64,000 nt of DNA from Nicotiana tabacum. Taxonomy: Eukaryota > Streptophyta > Magnoliopsida > Solanales > Solanaceae. Positions 1 to 10,556 of this stretch are shown here, one piece after another. The position numbers and the translations under genes are program-made. The DNA lies in the NCBI RefSeq assembly GCF_000715075.1, contig NC_134101.1:26280822-26344821 (forward strand). Direction: 5' to 3'. The notes below the pieces were generated by a model. It saw only the letters and a program-made list of their open reading frames with translations. It did not search any database and had not been told where the DNA came from. Positions within the stretch are counted from its first letter, which is position 1, and each line of letters starts with the position of its first letter.

Positions 1-360
1 TCTCATTGTTTTCGATTGAAAATCTATACTCAGTCATGTTTATACTTGTTTACCGCATAACTCAGTTTTATGACTCTATTTTGATAAATATAAATGTTTT
101 GGGCCGAATGCCCTGTTTTACTAAGATGCCCGAGTGGCTTGAGAGGTTTATGACTGAGTGAGGTCGAGGTCCTGATTTGTGAGGATGAGTGTGGATCGGG
201 GCTGCCCGCCTGCAGCATACTTTATTATTTTGGCACGTGAGTTGTCCGTGAAGATTATAGCGCTTGGGTTGAAGGAGCCCCTTCGGAGTCTGTACACACC
301 CCCAGTGAGCGCAGGTACCTACTGAGTGCGAGTGCCGAGTGCTGAGTGACTGGGAGGCAT

Positions 361-488
361 GAGTGATTGTGAGGTATGCCCGAGTGGCAAGAGTGATTGT
401 GAGGTATGCCCGAGTGGCACGAGTGATTGTGAGGTTTGCCCGAGGGGCTGTTTATGACTGTGAGGTTTGCCCGAGGGGCTGTTTATGA
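361..488 (+). repeat. 30-bp tandem array in LTR A
   Basis: The unit starts GAGTGATTGTGAGG and ends in CCCGAGTGGCA. Starts lie at 361, 391 and 421, with a degenerate fourth copy after that. A decayed version sits at the homologous place in LTR J (about 54140-54250). Confidence 0.85.
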
Positions 489-735
489 TTTCATCATTTT
501 TGCTCACCTTTGCATTGAGCCTTTGTTTGAAAAACTGTTGGAAAAATATCTTTAAATGATTTTTACTGGAACCGGGTTTAAACGAGATGATTCGATTCAA
601 ACACTGATTTTTAAAGCATGTTGTACTTTACTGAGATTTCATGATATGAACGTTATACGCTTTATTGCTCGTCACTATTGCTCAGTCTTTATTTATTGTT
701 GTTACTTACTGAGTTGGCGTAATCACGTTACCCCC

Positions 736-750
736 TGCACCTTGTGTGCA
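736..750 (+). promoter_or_regulatory. LTR hairpin TGCAC-loop-GTGCA (copy A)
   Basis: There is a perfect 5-bp stem with loop CTTGT, about 395 bases before the LTR end. The same stem with other loops occurs in the other LTRs of the window (2000-2018, 6933-6947, 30252-30266, 41745-41760, 50639-50654, 51556-51570, 54514-54528, 63513-63527). The conserved place and stem suggest a structural role in the transcript, possibly in the R/U5 or poly(A) region. That role is inference. Confidence 0.5.
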
Positions 751-1144
751 GATTCAGGTGTAGCTGGACACGGTAGCAGTTATTGAGTGTTCTGGTTGCA
801 GATTTTTCTTGGAGATAGCAAGGTAGCTATTTGGCGATCACAGCCCTTGGTCTTCTCCCTCTTATCTTCCTCTAGTTGTATTTAGCTATTTTCCAGGCTG
901 AGTTAGCCTTGATATTGTTAGACAGATTGTAGTAGATGCTCATGACTAGTGACACCCCGATGTCAGGCTTTTCTTTTCCGCACTTCTGTTTTTCTTTGAT
1001 TTGAACTCTTTAAATGGAGGTATTATGTTAAATAACCTTGAAATTTTCTTTGAAATGAAAATATCGGTTTGTTTTGGAAATGAGTCGGCTTGCCTAGTTC
1101 CACGATATGCGCCATCACGACAGATGTTAGTTTGGGTCGTGACA

Positions 1145-1492
1145 ATTATGCTGGAGATCTATCATGTGAAAGCATATTATCCAGTATTTTATCCTGGATG
1201 TGTACAATACAGTTTTATTTTATGGAATCGAAGAGATTTATTGATTGATAAAGATTAATGTATTGGAGTATATATTTTTTATGGTGTGTTTCTATGTATA
1301 ATAAGTTAGATCTCATAATTTTTGTTGATGCAACTCTAGTATAATTAGTTGGAGTTCTTATTTAGTTTGGTTCCTGTATATTATGCTGGAATTCCTACTT
1401 ATGAAGCGCTATAAGCTAGTATATTATAATGGAGAAGTGTAAAACAGTGAAAAATTTGTATATAGAACAATTTGCTGGAACTAAATACTTTA
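1145..1492. repeat. Backbone repeat, segment S1
   Basis: This is AT-rich sequence between the end of LTR A and the start of LTR B, and it is not part of either. It contains the words ATTATGCTGGAGATC (from 1145), CCAGTATTTTATCCTGG (1181-1197, an interrupted inverted repeat CCAG...CTGG) and GAAGCGCTATAAG (about 1402). The same words return in the same order in segments S2, S3 and S4, giving an apparent unit of roughly 370 bp. It appears to be the oldest layer, into which the LTR elements inserted. It may be a tandem repeat or the subterminal region of a DNA transposon. I see no protein-coding capacity. Confidence 0.6.
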
Positions 1493-1591
1493 TATCACGA
1501 CCCAATTTCACCTATAGGCCGTGATGGCGCCCAACATCACCGTTAGGCAAGCCAACTAGTGAGTTAAACAATTATTAATTTCTTAAATAAT
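1493..1591 (-). mobile_element. Element B, LTR terminus (left piece)
   Basis: This is the 3' terminus of a minus-strand LTR, starting TATCACGACCC where TGTCACGACCC is expected. It reads into AT-rich sequence that matches the end of LTR H (50960-51060, plus strand). It is cut at 1591 by insertion of element C and resumes at 29932; both flanks of C carry ATAAT. Confidence 0.75.
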
Positions 1592-2231
1592 TGTTACGAC
1601 CCAAACTCCCTCCGTATAACGTCGTGACGGCACCTAGTTTCTATGACTAGGTAAGCCTAACAAATTGCGAAAAATAACAAAACGAAAGTAAAACTTGGCA
1701 ACTAACAACAATGGATATCTGAATAACTAGTAACAATGCCGCTCAGCCTGTACAATAATCAATACTCTATAAATACACAGTCTTCCCAAAACCCGAAACA
1801 TCATAAGTCACAAGCTATAGAAGTAACTAGTATCTCTATACACCAGAGTCAAACAAAAGAAATACAGAAGGTAAATGACATAGAAGAGAATAGAGGGGGG
1901 GACTCCGAGGTCTGCGGACGCGACAGATGTACCTTGAAGTCTCCGTACAACATCAAGCACTCTCAGCTAATAACGGGTCTGATAAGAAGTACCTGGATAT
2001 GCACACAAAACATGTGCAGAAGAGAAGTATGAGTACACCACAACGGTACCTAGTAAGTGCCAAGCCTAACCACGACAGAGTAGTGACGAGGTCAGGTCCG
2101 GGCCCTACTGGGATATAATAACAAGACAGATGATATAATAAAAAGAAGTAAAATGAAGAATTTAACAGAAGGAATTCAAAGAGAAATAACAACACAGAAA
2201 TAATGTGATAACAATAGGGGGCTCTCTAGAT

Positions 2232-2505
2232 ACCGTCCCGTAGTCCCAAAAGTAAATACTCAACAGGGGATCTCCCGTGATACCGTCTCGTAGTCCCAAA
2301 AGTAAATATGCGAGGAGATATCCCGAGGTACTGCCTCGTAGTCTCAAAAGTAAATGTACATGGAGAATTCCCGAGGTACTGCCTCGTAGTCTTAAAAGTA
2401 AATGTGCAGGGAGAACTCCCGAGGAACTGCCTCATAGTCTCAAAAGTACATATGCAGGGAGAACTCTCGAGGAACCGCCTCGTAGTCTCAAAAGTAAACA
2501 CACAA
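2232..2505 (-). repeat. 48-bp tandem array in the C 3' LTR
   Basis: The unit contains CTCGTAGTCTCAAAAGTAAA followed by GGGAGAACTCCCGAGG. About five degenerate copies lie head to tail, and the same array is in the partner LTR at 27640-27960. Read as protein it gives a 16-residue period (TFETTRxxLGxSPC), which is an artefact of the unit length. Confidence 0.85.
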
Positions 2506-3410
2506 CTCAAACTGATAAGTACAACAGTTAACAACAAGATTTGTACAGTTATACTGATAATGAACGAGGATAAGTAGGAAATCAACTAGGCATGCTTCAC
2601 AGAGGTCAAATAAGCAATTAAAGCACGTAGACATGTGATATTAGACTAAACAGGATAACTACATATATTGGAATAGCTCAATTAAGAATGAAAATGGACT
2701 AATACTCATTTAAACGGTATAACTCAAATTAAAGGAAAAATAGATTACTACTCAGTAAAATAAATTGGGTTTTACAACAAATAGCCCGTGTACGTACTCA
2801 TCACCTCACGTACATGACGCTCACGTATCACAACAGTACCAAACCCTAAGGGGATTTCCCCCACACAAGGTTAGGCAAGCCACTTACCTTGAACCAAGCT
2901 CAATCAATCGGTAATAATGCCTTTTCCACGAATATCCGACTTCGAATGGCCCAAATCTAGCCAAAATCAAATTCATACCATAAATACAACTATAAGAAAC
3001 TAATCTAATTAATGAAATCAAAGCTAAAGCAAGAAATTAGAAAATCTCCCCAAAAAGTCGTCCCAGGCCCACGTCTCAGAATAGGGTAAAAGTCACAAAA
3101 TAGGAGCACCCATTCATTCACGAGTTCACTCGTACCAAAATTATCCAAATCTGATATCAAAATCTCAATCAAAATCCAAAACCTTAGTTGAAGAACTTCT
3201 TCCCATTTCCCCCAAAGTTTCCACCCAAATCCGAAATTAAAAGATGTAATTAGTGATAGATTAGTGGAATATAATGATAAATGGGTTATGAATCGTTACC
3301 CAAAAGCTTCCTCTTAAAATCTCCCAAATTATCGCCCAAATCCTAGCTCTCAATGTCCCAAAATTGATAATGGGATAAAATCCTCGAACTTGACCTTTTC
3401 TGCCCAGCGA

Positions 3411-3702
3411 TCCTGTATCTATGAACATACTGTCGCACCTGCGACGCCGCACATGCAGAATTTCCCTCGCAGGTGCGGAAATGACTTAAAGGGCTGGGTC
3501 AGCATCTGCGATGAAGGGGCCACACCTGCGGGAACAAGTCCGCTTCTACGGTCTCACTTCGCACATGTGCTCCTTTGCCCGCAGATGCGGAAAATTTCCA
3601 CACACTTGCGACCCTTGAGCACCTAACCCACTTCACTTCTGCGATAGACCTAGCACACGTGCGATCCCGCACCTACGTTCTCCCCACACCAGGTGCGAAA
3701 AC
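3411..3702 (-). repeat. Palindromic-word island, C 3' LTR
   Basis: The word is CGCA-nn-TGCG with variants (CGCAGGTGCGG, CGCAGATGCGG, GCACCTGCGA), repeated at irregular 20-40 base spacing. It starts about 670 bases inside the LTR. The partner island is at 28852-29166. Confidence 0.75.
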
Positions 3703-4384
3703 ACCAGAAACCAGAAGCTTTAGCCATTTGCCTAAGTCCAAATTCAATCCGTTAAGCATCCGAAACACACCTGAGGATCCCGGGACCTCAACCAAATATA
3801 CCAACAAGTCCTAAAACACCATACAAACTTAGTCGAGCCCTTAAAACACGTCAAACAACAACAAAAACACGAATCACCCTCCAATCCAAACTTAATGAAC
3901 TTGAAACTTCAAATTTCTACAACTGATGCCGAAACCTATCAAACCACGTCCGATTGACCTCAAATTTTGTACACAAGTCATATTCAGTATTACGGACCTA
4001 CTCCAACTTCCGGAATCAGAATCCGACCTCGATATCAAAAGGTCCACTTCCGGTCAAAATTTCCAAAAATTTGACTTTCGCCAATTCAAGCCTAAATTAG
4101 CTATAGACCTCCAATTCACAGTCCGAACACGCTCCTATGTCCAGAATCACCCAACGGAGCTAACAGAACTGGCGAAACTCCAATCTAGAGTCTTCTTCAT
4201 ACAGTTCCAACTACAGTCAAAATCCTAAGACTTAACTTCCGTTTAGGGACTGAGTATCCCAAAATTACTCCGAAACTACAACAACAACCTCCCGGAAAGT
4301 CACATAGAAAAAAATGGTACGGGGGAAACAGTAAACATGGGATCGGGGCTATTACTCTCAAAATGACCGGCCTGGTCATTACAT

Positions 4385-4398
4385 CCTCCCCCTCTTAA
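4385..4398 (-). other. Polypurine tract of element C
   Basis: The minus strand reads TAAGAGGGGGAGGA immediately before the LTR start. This is the expected primer site for plus-strand DNA synthesis in LTR retrotransposons. Confidence 0.75.
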
Positions 4399-4586
4399 AA
4401 CAATCGTTCATCCTCGAATGAGCATAGAGACATACCTGAAGTGGTAAAAAGATGAGGATAGCGGCTGCGCATATCATGCTCGGTCTCCCAAGTCACCTCC
4501 TCGACCGGCTGACCCCTCCACTGAACCTTCACAGAAGCAATGTTCTTTGACCTCAGCTTTTGCACCTGCCTATCCAAAATGGCCAC
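4395..4586 (-). pseudogene. Chromodomain at the C-terminus of element C pol
   Basis: The 63-residue open stretch reads DRQVQKLRSKNIASVKVQW then RGQPVEEVTWETE and ends FEDERLF. It closely matches the intact chromodomain of element J at 51661-52002. In chromoviruses this domain directs integration into particular chromatin. Compared with J, one extra T near the end shifts the frame and brings a stop about four codons early. Confidence 0.85.
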
Positions 4587-5228
4587 CGGCTCCTAAACAT
4601 AAGATAAATCCTTGTCCAACTGGACTGAGCTGAAATCCAACACATGAGCCGGGTCACCGTGATACTTCCGGAGCATAGAAACATGGAATACCAGATGAAC
4701 TCCTGCTAGACTGGAAGGTAAGGAAACCTCATAAGTAACCTCCCCAACTCACCGCAACACCTCAAAGGGACCAATGAACCTTGGTCTCAACTTGCCCTTC
4801 TTCCCGAACCTTAACACCCTTCATAGGCGAAAACTAGAGCAATACCCGCTCTCCAACCATGAATGCAACATCGTGAACCTTTTGGTCCACATAACTCTTC
4901 TGTCTGGACTTGGATGTGTGAACTCGATCATGAATCACCTTCACCTTATCCAGGGTATCCTGAACCAAGTCTGTGCCCAATAATCTAGCCTCGCCCAGCT
5001 CGTACCAACCCACTGGGACCGACACCGCCTACTATACAGAGCCTCATACGGTGCCATCTGGATGCTCGACTGATAACTGTTGTTGTAGGAAAACTCCGCA
5101 ATTGGGAAGAACTGATCCTACGACCCTCCAAAAACCATCACACACGCATAAAGCATATCCTCTAATATCTGACTAGTGCGCTCGGACTATCAGTCCGTCT
5201 GAGGGTTAAATGCTATGCTCAGCTCCAC

Positions 5229-5525
5229 TCAAGTACCCAACTCATGCTGTACGGACCTCCAGAACCGTGATATAAACTGCGTACCCCAGTTAGAGATTAT
5301 AGATACCGGTATGCCATGAAGCCCGACGATCTCGCGGATGTAAATTTGAGCCAGCTGCTCAGAAGAATAGGTAGTCATCACAGGAATGAAATGAGCTGAC
5401 TTGGTCAGCCTATCCACAATCACCCAGACTGCATCAAACCTCCGTTGAGTCCATGGGAGTCCAACAACGAAATCCATAGTGATCCGCTCCCATTTCCACT
5501 CAGGGATCTCTAACTTCTGGAGCAA
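5229..5525 (-). pseudogene. Integrase catalytic core of element C (mutated)
   Basis: The 98-residue stretch runs from LQKLEIPEWKWERITMDFV to VQHELGT. The first Asp of the DDE triad is in MDFV. The second would be the D of ISDRGTQF, but here the sequence is ISNWGTQF, a D-to-N and R-to-W change. The glutamate-containing part lies beyond the stop. Integrase inserts the cDNA into chromosomes; this copy cannot. Confidence 0.88.
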
Positions 5526-5966
5526 CCCACCTGGCCGCTAATGCTCACACTTCACATGCTGGCAATTTAGACAGCGAGCCACATACTCCACTCTGTCTTT
5601 CTTTATCCTCCTCCACTAGTAATGCTGCCTCAAGTCCTGCTACTTCTTCGCGGCACCCGGATGAATGGAGTGCCACAAATTGTGAAACTACTGAAGAATC
5701 AACTCTCGCAAACCATCTACATTGGGCACACATAACCTGCCCTGCATCCTCAATGCACCATCATCCCCAATAGTGACCTCCTCAGCATCACCGTGCTGGA
5801 TCGTGTCCTTAAGGACAAGCAGATGGGGGTCATCATACTGATGCTCCCTGATACGATCATAAAGAGAAGACCAAGAGACCACACAAGCCAATACTCGACT
5901 TGGCTCAGAAATATCCAATCTAACAAACTGGCTGGCTAAGGCCTGAACATCCAACGTCAATGGCCT

Positions 5967-6293
5967 CTATGCTGCTGGTAGATATGCTAAGCTCCCCAAA
6001 CTCACCGCCCGGTGACTCAAAGCATCGGCCACCACATTGGCCTTCCCGGGATGGTACAAAATGGTAATATCATAATCCTTGAGCAGCTCCAACCACCTCC
6101 GCTGACGCAAGTTAAGATCCTTCTGTTTGAACAGATGCTGCAAACTCCGATGATTGGTGTAAATCTCACAAGGGACACCGTACAAATAGTGCCGCCAAAT
6201 CTTTAAGGCATGAACAAGAGATGCTAACTCAAGGTCATGGATATCATAGTTCTTTTCATGCACCCTCAGCTGTCTGGATGCGTAATCAATCAC
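5967..6293 (-). pseudogene. RNase H domain of element C (mutated)
   Basis: The 108-residue stretch contains [40 protein letters not shown] and [15 protein letters not shown]. The family normally reads YTDHRSLQHL, so the catalytic Asp is Asn. RNase H degrades the RNA of the RNA-DNA hybrid in reverse transcription. The ORF joins the RT tail beyond 6294 through a stop. Confidence 0.88.
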
Positions 6294-6572
6294 CCTACCA
6301 TCCTACATCAACACCACACAGAGACCAATCCGCAACGCATCACAATGTACAGTATAAGACCCTAAACCTGTAGGCAATCCAATACTGGGGCTGTAGTTAA
6401 AGATGTCTTGAGCTTCTAAAAGCTCTCCTCACATTCCTCTGTCCACCTTTGGGTCAGCCTAGTCATAGGTGTTGCAATGGATGAGAATCCCTCTACAAAA
6501 TGACGGTAATACCCTGCCAAACCAAGAAAACTCCGTATCTCCGTAGCTGATGACGGTCTAGGCCAACTCAGC

Positions 6573-9500
6573 TATCACAACCAAAAATCTCACATGTCGT
6601 GATGGGCCCTATCTCAATACTAGGCAAGCCGAAAATCCAAATAAACCACCATATCATTTAAGTTTGAAAATATAATATCTAAGTTTAGCGGAAGAAAAAC
6701 TCACAAATACATATATAAACACACCCAAAACCCAGTGTCACTGAGTGCATGAACATTTAAAGGAATACAAAGTCTGATTGATAAAAAGAAAATCACTGTC
6801 TCAAATATAGAACAATACAATAACTAAACATGAAGGGAATCAAGTTTGCGGTCGTCAAAAAGCTACCTAGATAGTCTCCAACAGAAATAACTCTGAATTC
6901 TAGCAGCCGTCGTATCCGGGAGCACCTGGATCTGCACACGAGGTGCAAAGTGTAGTATTGAGTACAACTAACTCAATAGGTAACAAGACTAACCTCTGGG
7001 CTGAAAGCAATGACGAGCTCCGCAGGTACAGTCCAATATAATAATGGTACAAAACGTAGGCATACTTTCAAATTTAACAGTTAAACTCAGTACAAGTGAA
7101 ATAGATCAATACTGCATGATATGAGGAATCTGACATCTCAGTAGAAAGACCTCATGTAAATACTGGTCACAAATTATCTGGTCAATCAGTACTGTTTATG
7201 GCAAATCCGGCCCAGGATGTTCCAACCCGTATATAAATACACATCGACTGATAGTAAGTCACCCAGTACCGTATAAGGCCAATCTAGTCCTAGGATAATT
7301 TATCCCCCAAATATAAATGATACGGACAAGATCCATGTCCAGATAAACTCATTACAGTACAAATAAGTAAGGCAAGTCCATGCCCTGGGAAAATCCATCC
7401 CATATATATATAAAAGCTATAAGTATGGCAAGTCCATGCCGTGGGAAGTCCATCCCGAATATATATGATCATCTACGCTCACTGGGGGTGTGCATAGACT
7501 CCGGAGGGGCTCCTTCAGCCCAAGCGCTATAAGTCGACCGCGCTCACTAGGTGTGTGTGCAGACTCTCGGAGGGGCTCTTTCAGCCCAAGCGTGATATAA
7601 AGCCAATATGGCTACTGCAGGCGGGTAGTCCTGATCCGTATAATAATAAAGCCAATAAGGCCTACTGCAGGCGGGCAGCCCCGATCCATTTAATAATAAA
7701 GCAAATAAGGCCTGCTGCAGGTGGGCAGCCCCGATCCATAAAATAGTAAAGCCTATAAGGCCTGCTGCAGGCGGGCAACCCCTATCCATATAATAATATT
7801 GTATATAGCCATTATGGCCTGCTGCGTTGCGCAGCTCAATCCCATAAATATCCTCACAATGGACAAATATTACTGAGTATGAAATGTATATTTTTGAACA
7901 ATTAATTCAATAACAACACGATCCCATGGGTCCCAAAAATATTGGTACGTAGCCTAAATATGATTTTTAATAGGAGCCTCAGCTCAATTTCTCTAACACG
8001 GGCCACATGTTTAGATAATAACACGATTCTTTAATTTTACAACTTCACAGGATTTATTCAAGACACAATTTCTGTGGTGAACGTCTACATGTTTATCACC
8101 TATCATGTGTGTCAGCTTCAACAATTCATATCATACCAAATTCGGGGATTCATACCCTCAGAACCAAGTTTAGAAGTGTTACTTACCTCAAACCGTGTAA
8201 TTCTTTACTCCAGTATGCCTTTGCCTCGTGAATTGGCCTCCAAACGCCTCGAATCTAGCCACAAATAATTTGTTTCAGTCAATAAAAATGATAGGAATTA
8301 ATTCCATAAGAAAATACAAATTTTCCATCAAAATCCGAAATTTCACCCAAAAATTGCCCATGGGGCCCACGTATCGGAACCTGACAAAAGTTACAAAATC
8401 TGAAAATCCATTCAACCACGAGTCTAACCATACTAATTTTACCAAAATCCGACCTCAACTCGACCTCCAAACTCTCAAATCTTACTTTCAAATTCCTAGG
8501 TTCAAATCCCCGGTTTACACTTCAAAAACATATAATCTAGTCGGATTATTCGATGATAATTCAATATTATGGAGTAGAAATAATCACAAGTGACTTACCC
8601 CAGGATTCCCCTTGATTTCTTGCTCAAACATCGCCAAAACCCGAGATCAAAATATCAAAAATGACAAACAATGTCGGAACCCCTCTATTTTGTACTGCCC
8701 AGGGGTTTTCGCACCTCGGCATCTTGGCCCCTTCTGTGCCAACCGCATGTGCGGAAAAAGCCCTCGCACCTGCGCCTTTGCCCGCATCTGCGCGCCTATA
8801 TGTGCTTCTACGCCGGTCGCTTCTGCGCACATCCTTCCACATCTGTGCTCAAGCAGGTGCAGAATTTCCCTCATACCTGCTACCAATGTCTCACAACTCT
8901 CCGCCCGCATCTGCCCTTGCCAAGCTCGCTTCTGCGAGCTCGCACCTGTGATGGCATTTCCGCAGGTGCGATTGCATCAGATGGCAGAAACTTCAACCTT
9001 TTCTTCTAAGTCTGAATTTGATCTGTTAACTATCCGAAGCTCACTAGAGGCCCTCAGGACCTCAACCAAATATACCAACAAGTCCTAAAATATCACACGA
9101 ACTTATTCGAGTCTTCAAATCACATCCAACAATACTAAAAACACTAATCACACATAGATTCAAGCCTAATGAAATCACGTCCGATTGACCTCAAATTTTG
9201 CACACAAGTCATAAATGACATAACTGACTTATTAATATTTTCAGAATCGTATTTCGACCTCGATATCAAAAAGTCAACCCCCGGTCAAACTTCCCAAAAA
9301 TTAAACTTTTGGCATTTCAAGCCTAATTCCACTACGAACCTCCAAATACTTTTCCGGACACGCTCCTAAGTCCAAAATCACCATACGGAGCTGTTGGAAT
9401 TATCAGAATTCAATTCCGAGGTATTTTACACATAGGTCCACATCCGGTCAATTTTTCTAACATAAATTTTCAATAATGAGACTAAGTGTCTCATTTCATT

Positions 9501-9635
9501 TCGAATTCCTTCCGGACCCGAACCAACTAACCCGACAAGTCATAAATCAATTATAAGGCATAAATTGAGCAGTAAATTGGGGAACATGGCCGTAATACTC
9601 AAAACAATTGGCGGGGTCGTTACATTCTACCCCAC
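6573..9635 (-). mobile_element. Element D, 3' LTR
   Basis: This LTR of 3063 bp reads on the minus strand from TGTAACGACCCCGCC (9635) to a degraded end near 6573 (TATCACAACC where TGTCACGACC is expected). It matches 12710-14120 plus 21640-23364. It contains the TGCAC hairpin (6933-6947) and a palindromic-word island (8742-8972). It also serves as the empty-site reference for the LINE insertion: at 7925-7955 the sequence CATGGGTCCCAAAAATATT is uninterrupted. Confidence 0.9.
8742..8972 (-). repeat. Palindromic-word island, D 3' LTR
   Basis: Words of the type CGCA-nnn-TGCG occur about every 20 bases, for example CGCATCTGCGCG, GCACCTGCGCC and CGCAGGTGCG. It begins about 665 bases into the LTR. 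The partner island is at 22418-22672. Confidence 0.75.
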
Positions 9636-10454
9636 TTAAACATACGTTCGTCCTGGAACGTGCTAAGAGTTGTTTCCAAAGCCACCAAATCACTATTCCA
9701 TCTTATCACGCACGTACCCGGGGGTGATCCCACGTCACCCTATTCTACATACGCCTGACAACACAATATAACTGAAAATCCTTAATTTAACCTTAGCCTA
9801 AAAACCTTGGAATTCAATTCCCAACCTTAAGAATTTCTTTTCATGACACGAATCTTACATTTACACACTGTATGAGTCTGAACAAGCTGCATCGAGCTAT
9901 AACTATAATCACGGATATAATCACCCAGCATATTACTCAAGTTGCTCGCTCGTAGCACCATTCCTGATCACAGTAACTACTCCAAACCAACCAAGTACTA
10001 GTATAAAATCTCATATCAAGCCAAACATCGTTCCAAAAACCTTCGTACACTGCCAATGATGAATGAAACAGTCAAAAACTCATAACCACTCATCAGATCA
10101 ACTAACTATAGAGCTTTCTCGCCCCAACCAGAACCATAATCGCTTTCTAAGCCGTTTCAATATTATACTCCTGAATATACCGCAATCAAACCTGATAGTA
10201 CTCGTTCTAGGTCCAGTGACCTTATATTATTAAACAAAACTATCCCATTGATATGCCACACTAATACAACTCAACCTACAATTGCATAACCTTGTACCCA
10301 AAATGGAAGATGTCTCAAAGTAGAGGACTGTATTGTAAGTTCAAAAAGAATCACTACAATTGTAATGCTATAAGCTCATTATATATAGTAGAACCAAGAC
10401 ACACAAATTTAATAATAGTAATCAACTCTTCTATAGCTCACATTAACATCACTC

Positions 10455-10556
10455 GCACGGACAACTCACGTGCTATAGTATCAATATCTGGACCCGCACA
10501 GACAACTCATGTGCCAATAATATCAGTTTATGGATCCGCACGGACAACTCATGTGC
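10455..10556 (-). repeat. Three GCACG-type hairpins inside element D
   Basis: Plus-strand copies lie at 10455-10473 (GCACG...CGTGC), 10496-10514 (GCACA...TGTGC) and 10538-10556 (GCACG...TGTGC), each with the 9-base loop of type GACAACTCA. The second copy changes both arms and keeps pairing. In other elements this unit is in the LTR. Confidence 0.7.

Larger units (their letters stand above)
1..1144 (+). mobile_element. Element A: 3' part of a Ty3/gypsy-type LTR
   Basis: This is the terminal 1.14 kb of an LTR that begins outside the window. It aligns almost base for base with 53777-54922 (the end of LTR J) and stops in the same terminus, GGGTCGTGACA. It carries the shared LTR landmarks in order: a GCACG hairpin (about 231), the block containing TAGCGCTTGGG and AGCCCCTTCGGAGTC, a 30-bp tandem array (361-488), the GCTCGTCACTA motif (about 668) and the TGCAC-CTTGT-GTGCA hairpin (736-750). 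No primer-binding site follows it, because backbone repeat S1 starts directly. It is therefore either a 3' LTR or a solo LTR. It codes for nothing I can recognise. Confidence 0.85.
1592..4383 (-). mobile_element. Element C, 3' LTR
   Basis: This LTR of 2792 bp reads, on the minus strand, from TGTAATGACC (4383) to GGGTCGTAACA (1592). It matches the 5' LTR at 27008-29931 over its whole length. The two have collected many substitutions, and the 5' copy has an extra 91-bp duplication. It carries a 48-bp tandem array, the TGCACA hairpin (2000-2018) and a palindromic-word island (3411-3702). Confidence 0.9.
4388..6572 (-). pseudogene. Element C pol, 3' half: end of RT, RNase H, integrase, chromodomain
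   Basis: This is the downstream half of pol, separated from the upstream half (23365 onward) by element D. In order on the minus strand it holds the RT tail next to the D insertion (6541-6572), RNase H (6293-5967, [12 protein letters not shown]), a linker (5960-5688), the integrase zinc region (about 5700-5540, with CLNCQHVKCEH), the integrase core (5525-5229, MDFVVGLPW then IISNWGTQF) and a chromodomain (4586-4395, VKVQWRGQPVEEVTWE). Known family motifs would read TDH in RNase H and ISDRGTQF in integrase, so a catalytic Asp has become Asn in both. Both changes fit G-to-A transitions. Frames are broken between the domains. It is not functional. Confidence 0.9.

Noticed and set aside
8612..9088. 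ORFs of 96-158 codons over the LTR islands (also 28645-29199, 38025-38519, 39069-39703, 49028-49483)
   Set aside because: They arise from GC-rich palindromic words on both strands, overlap each other in several frames and are not conserved between partner LTRs.
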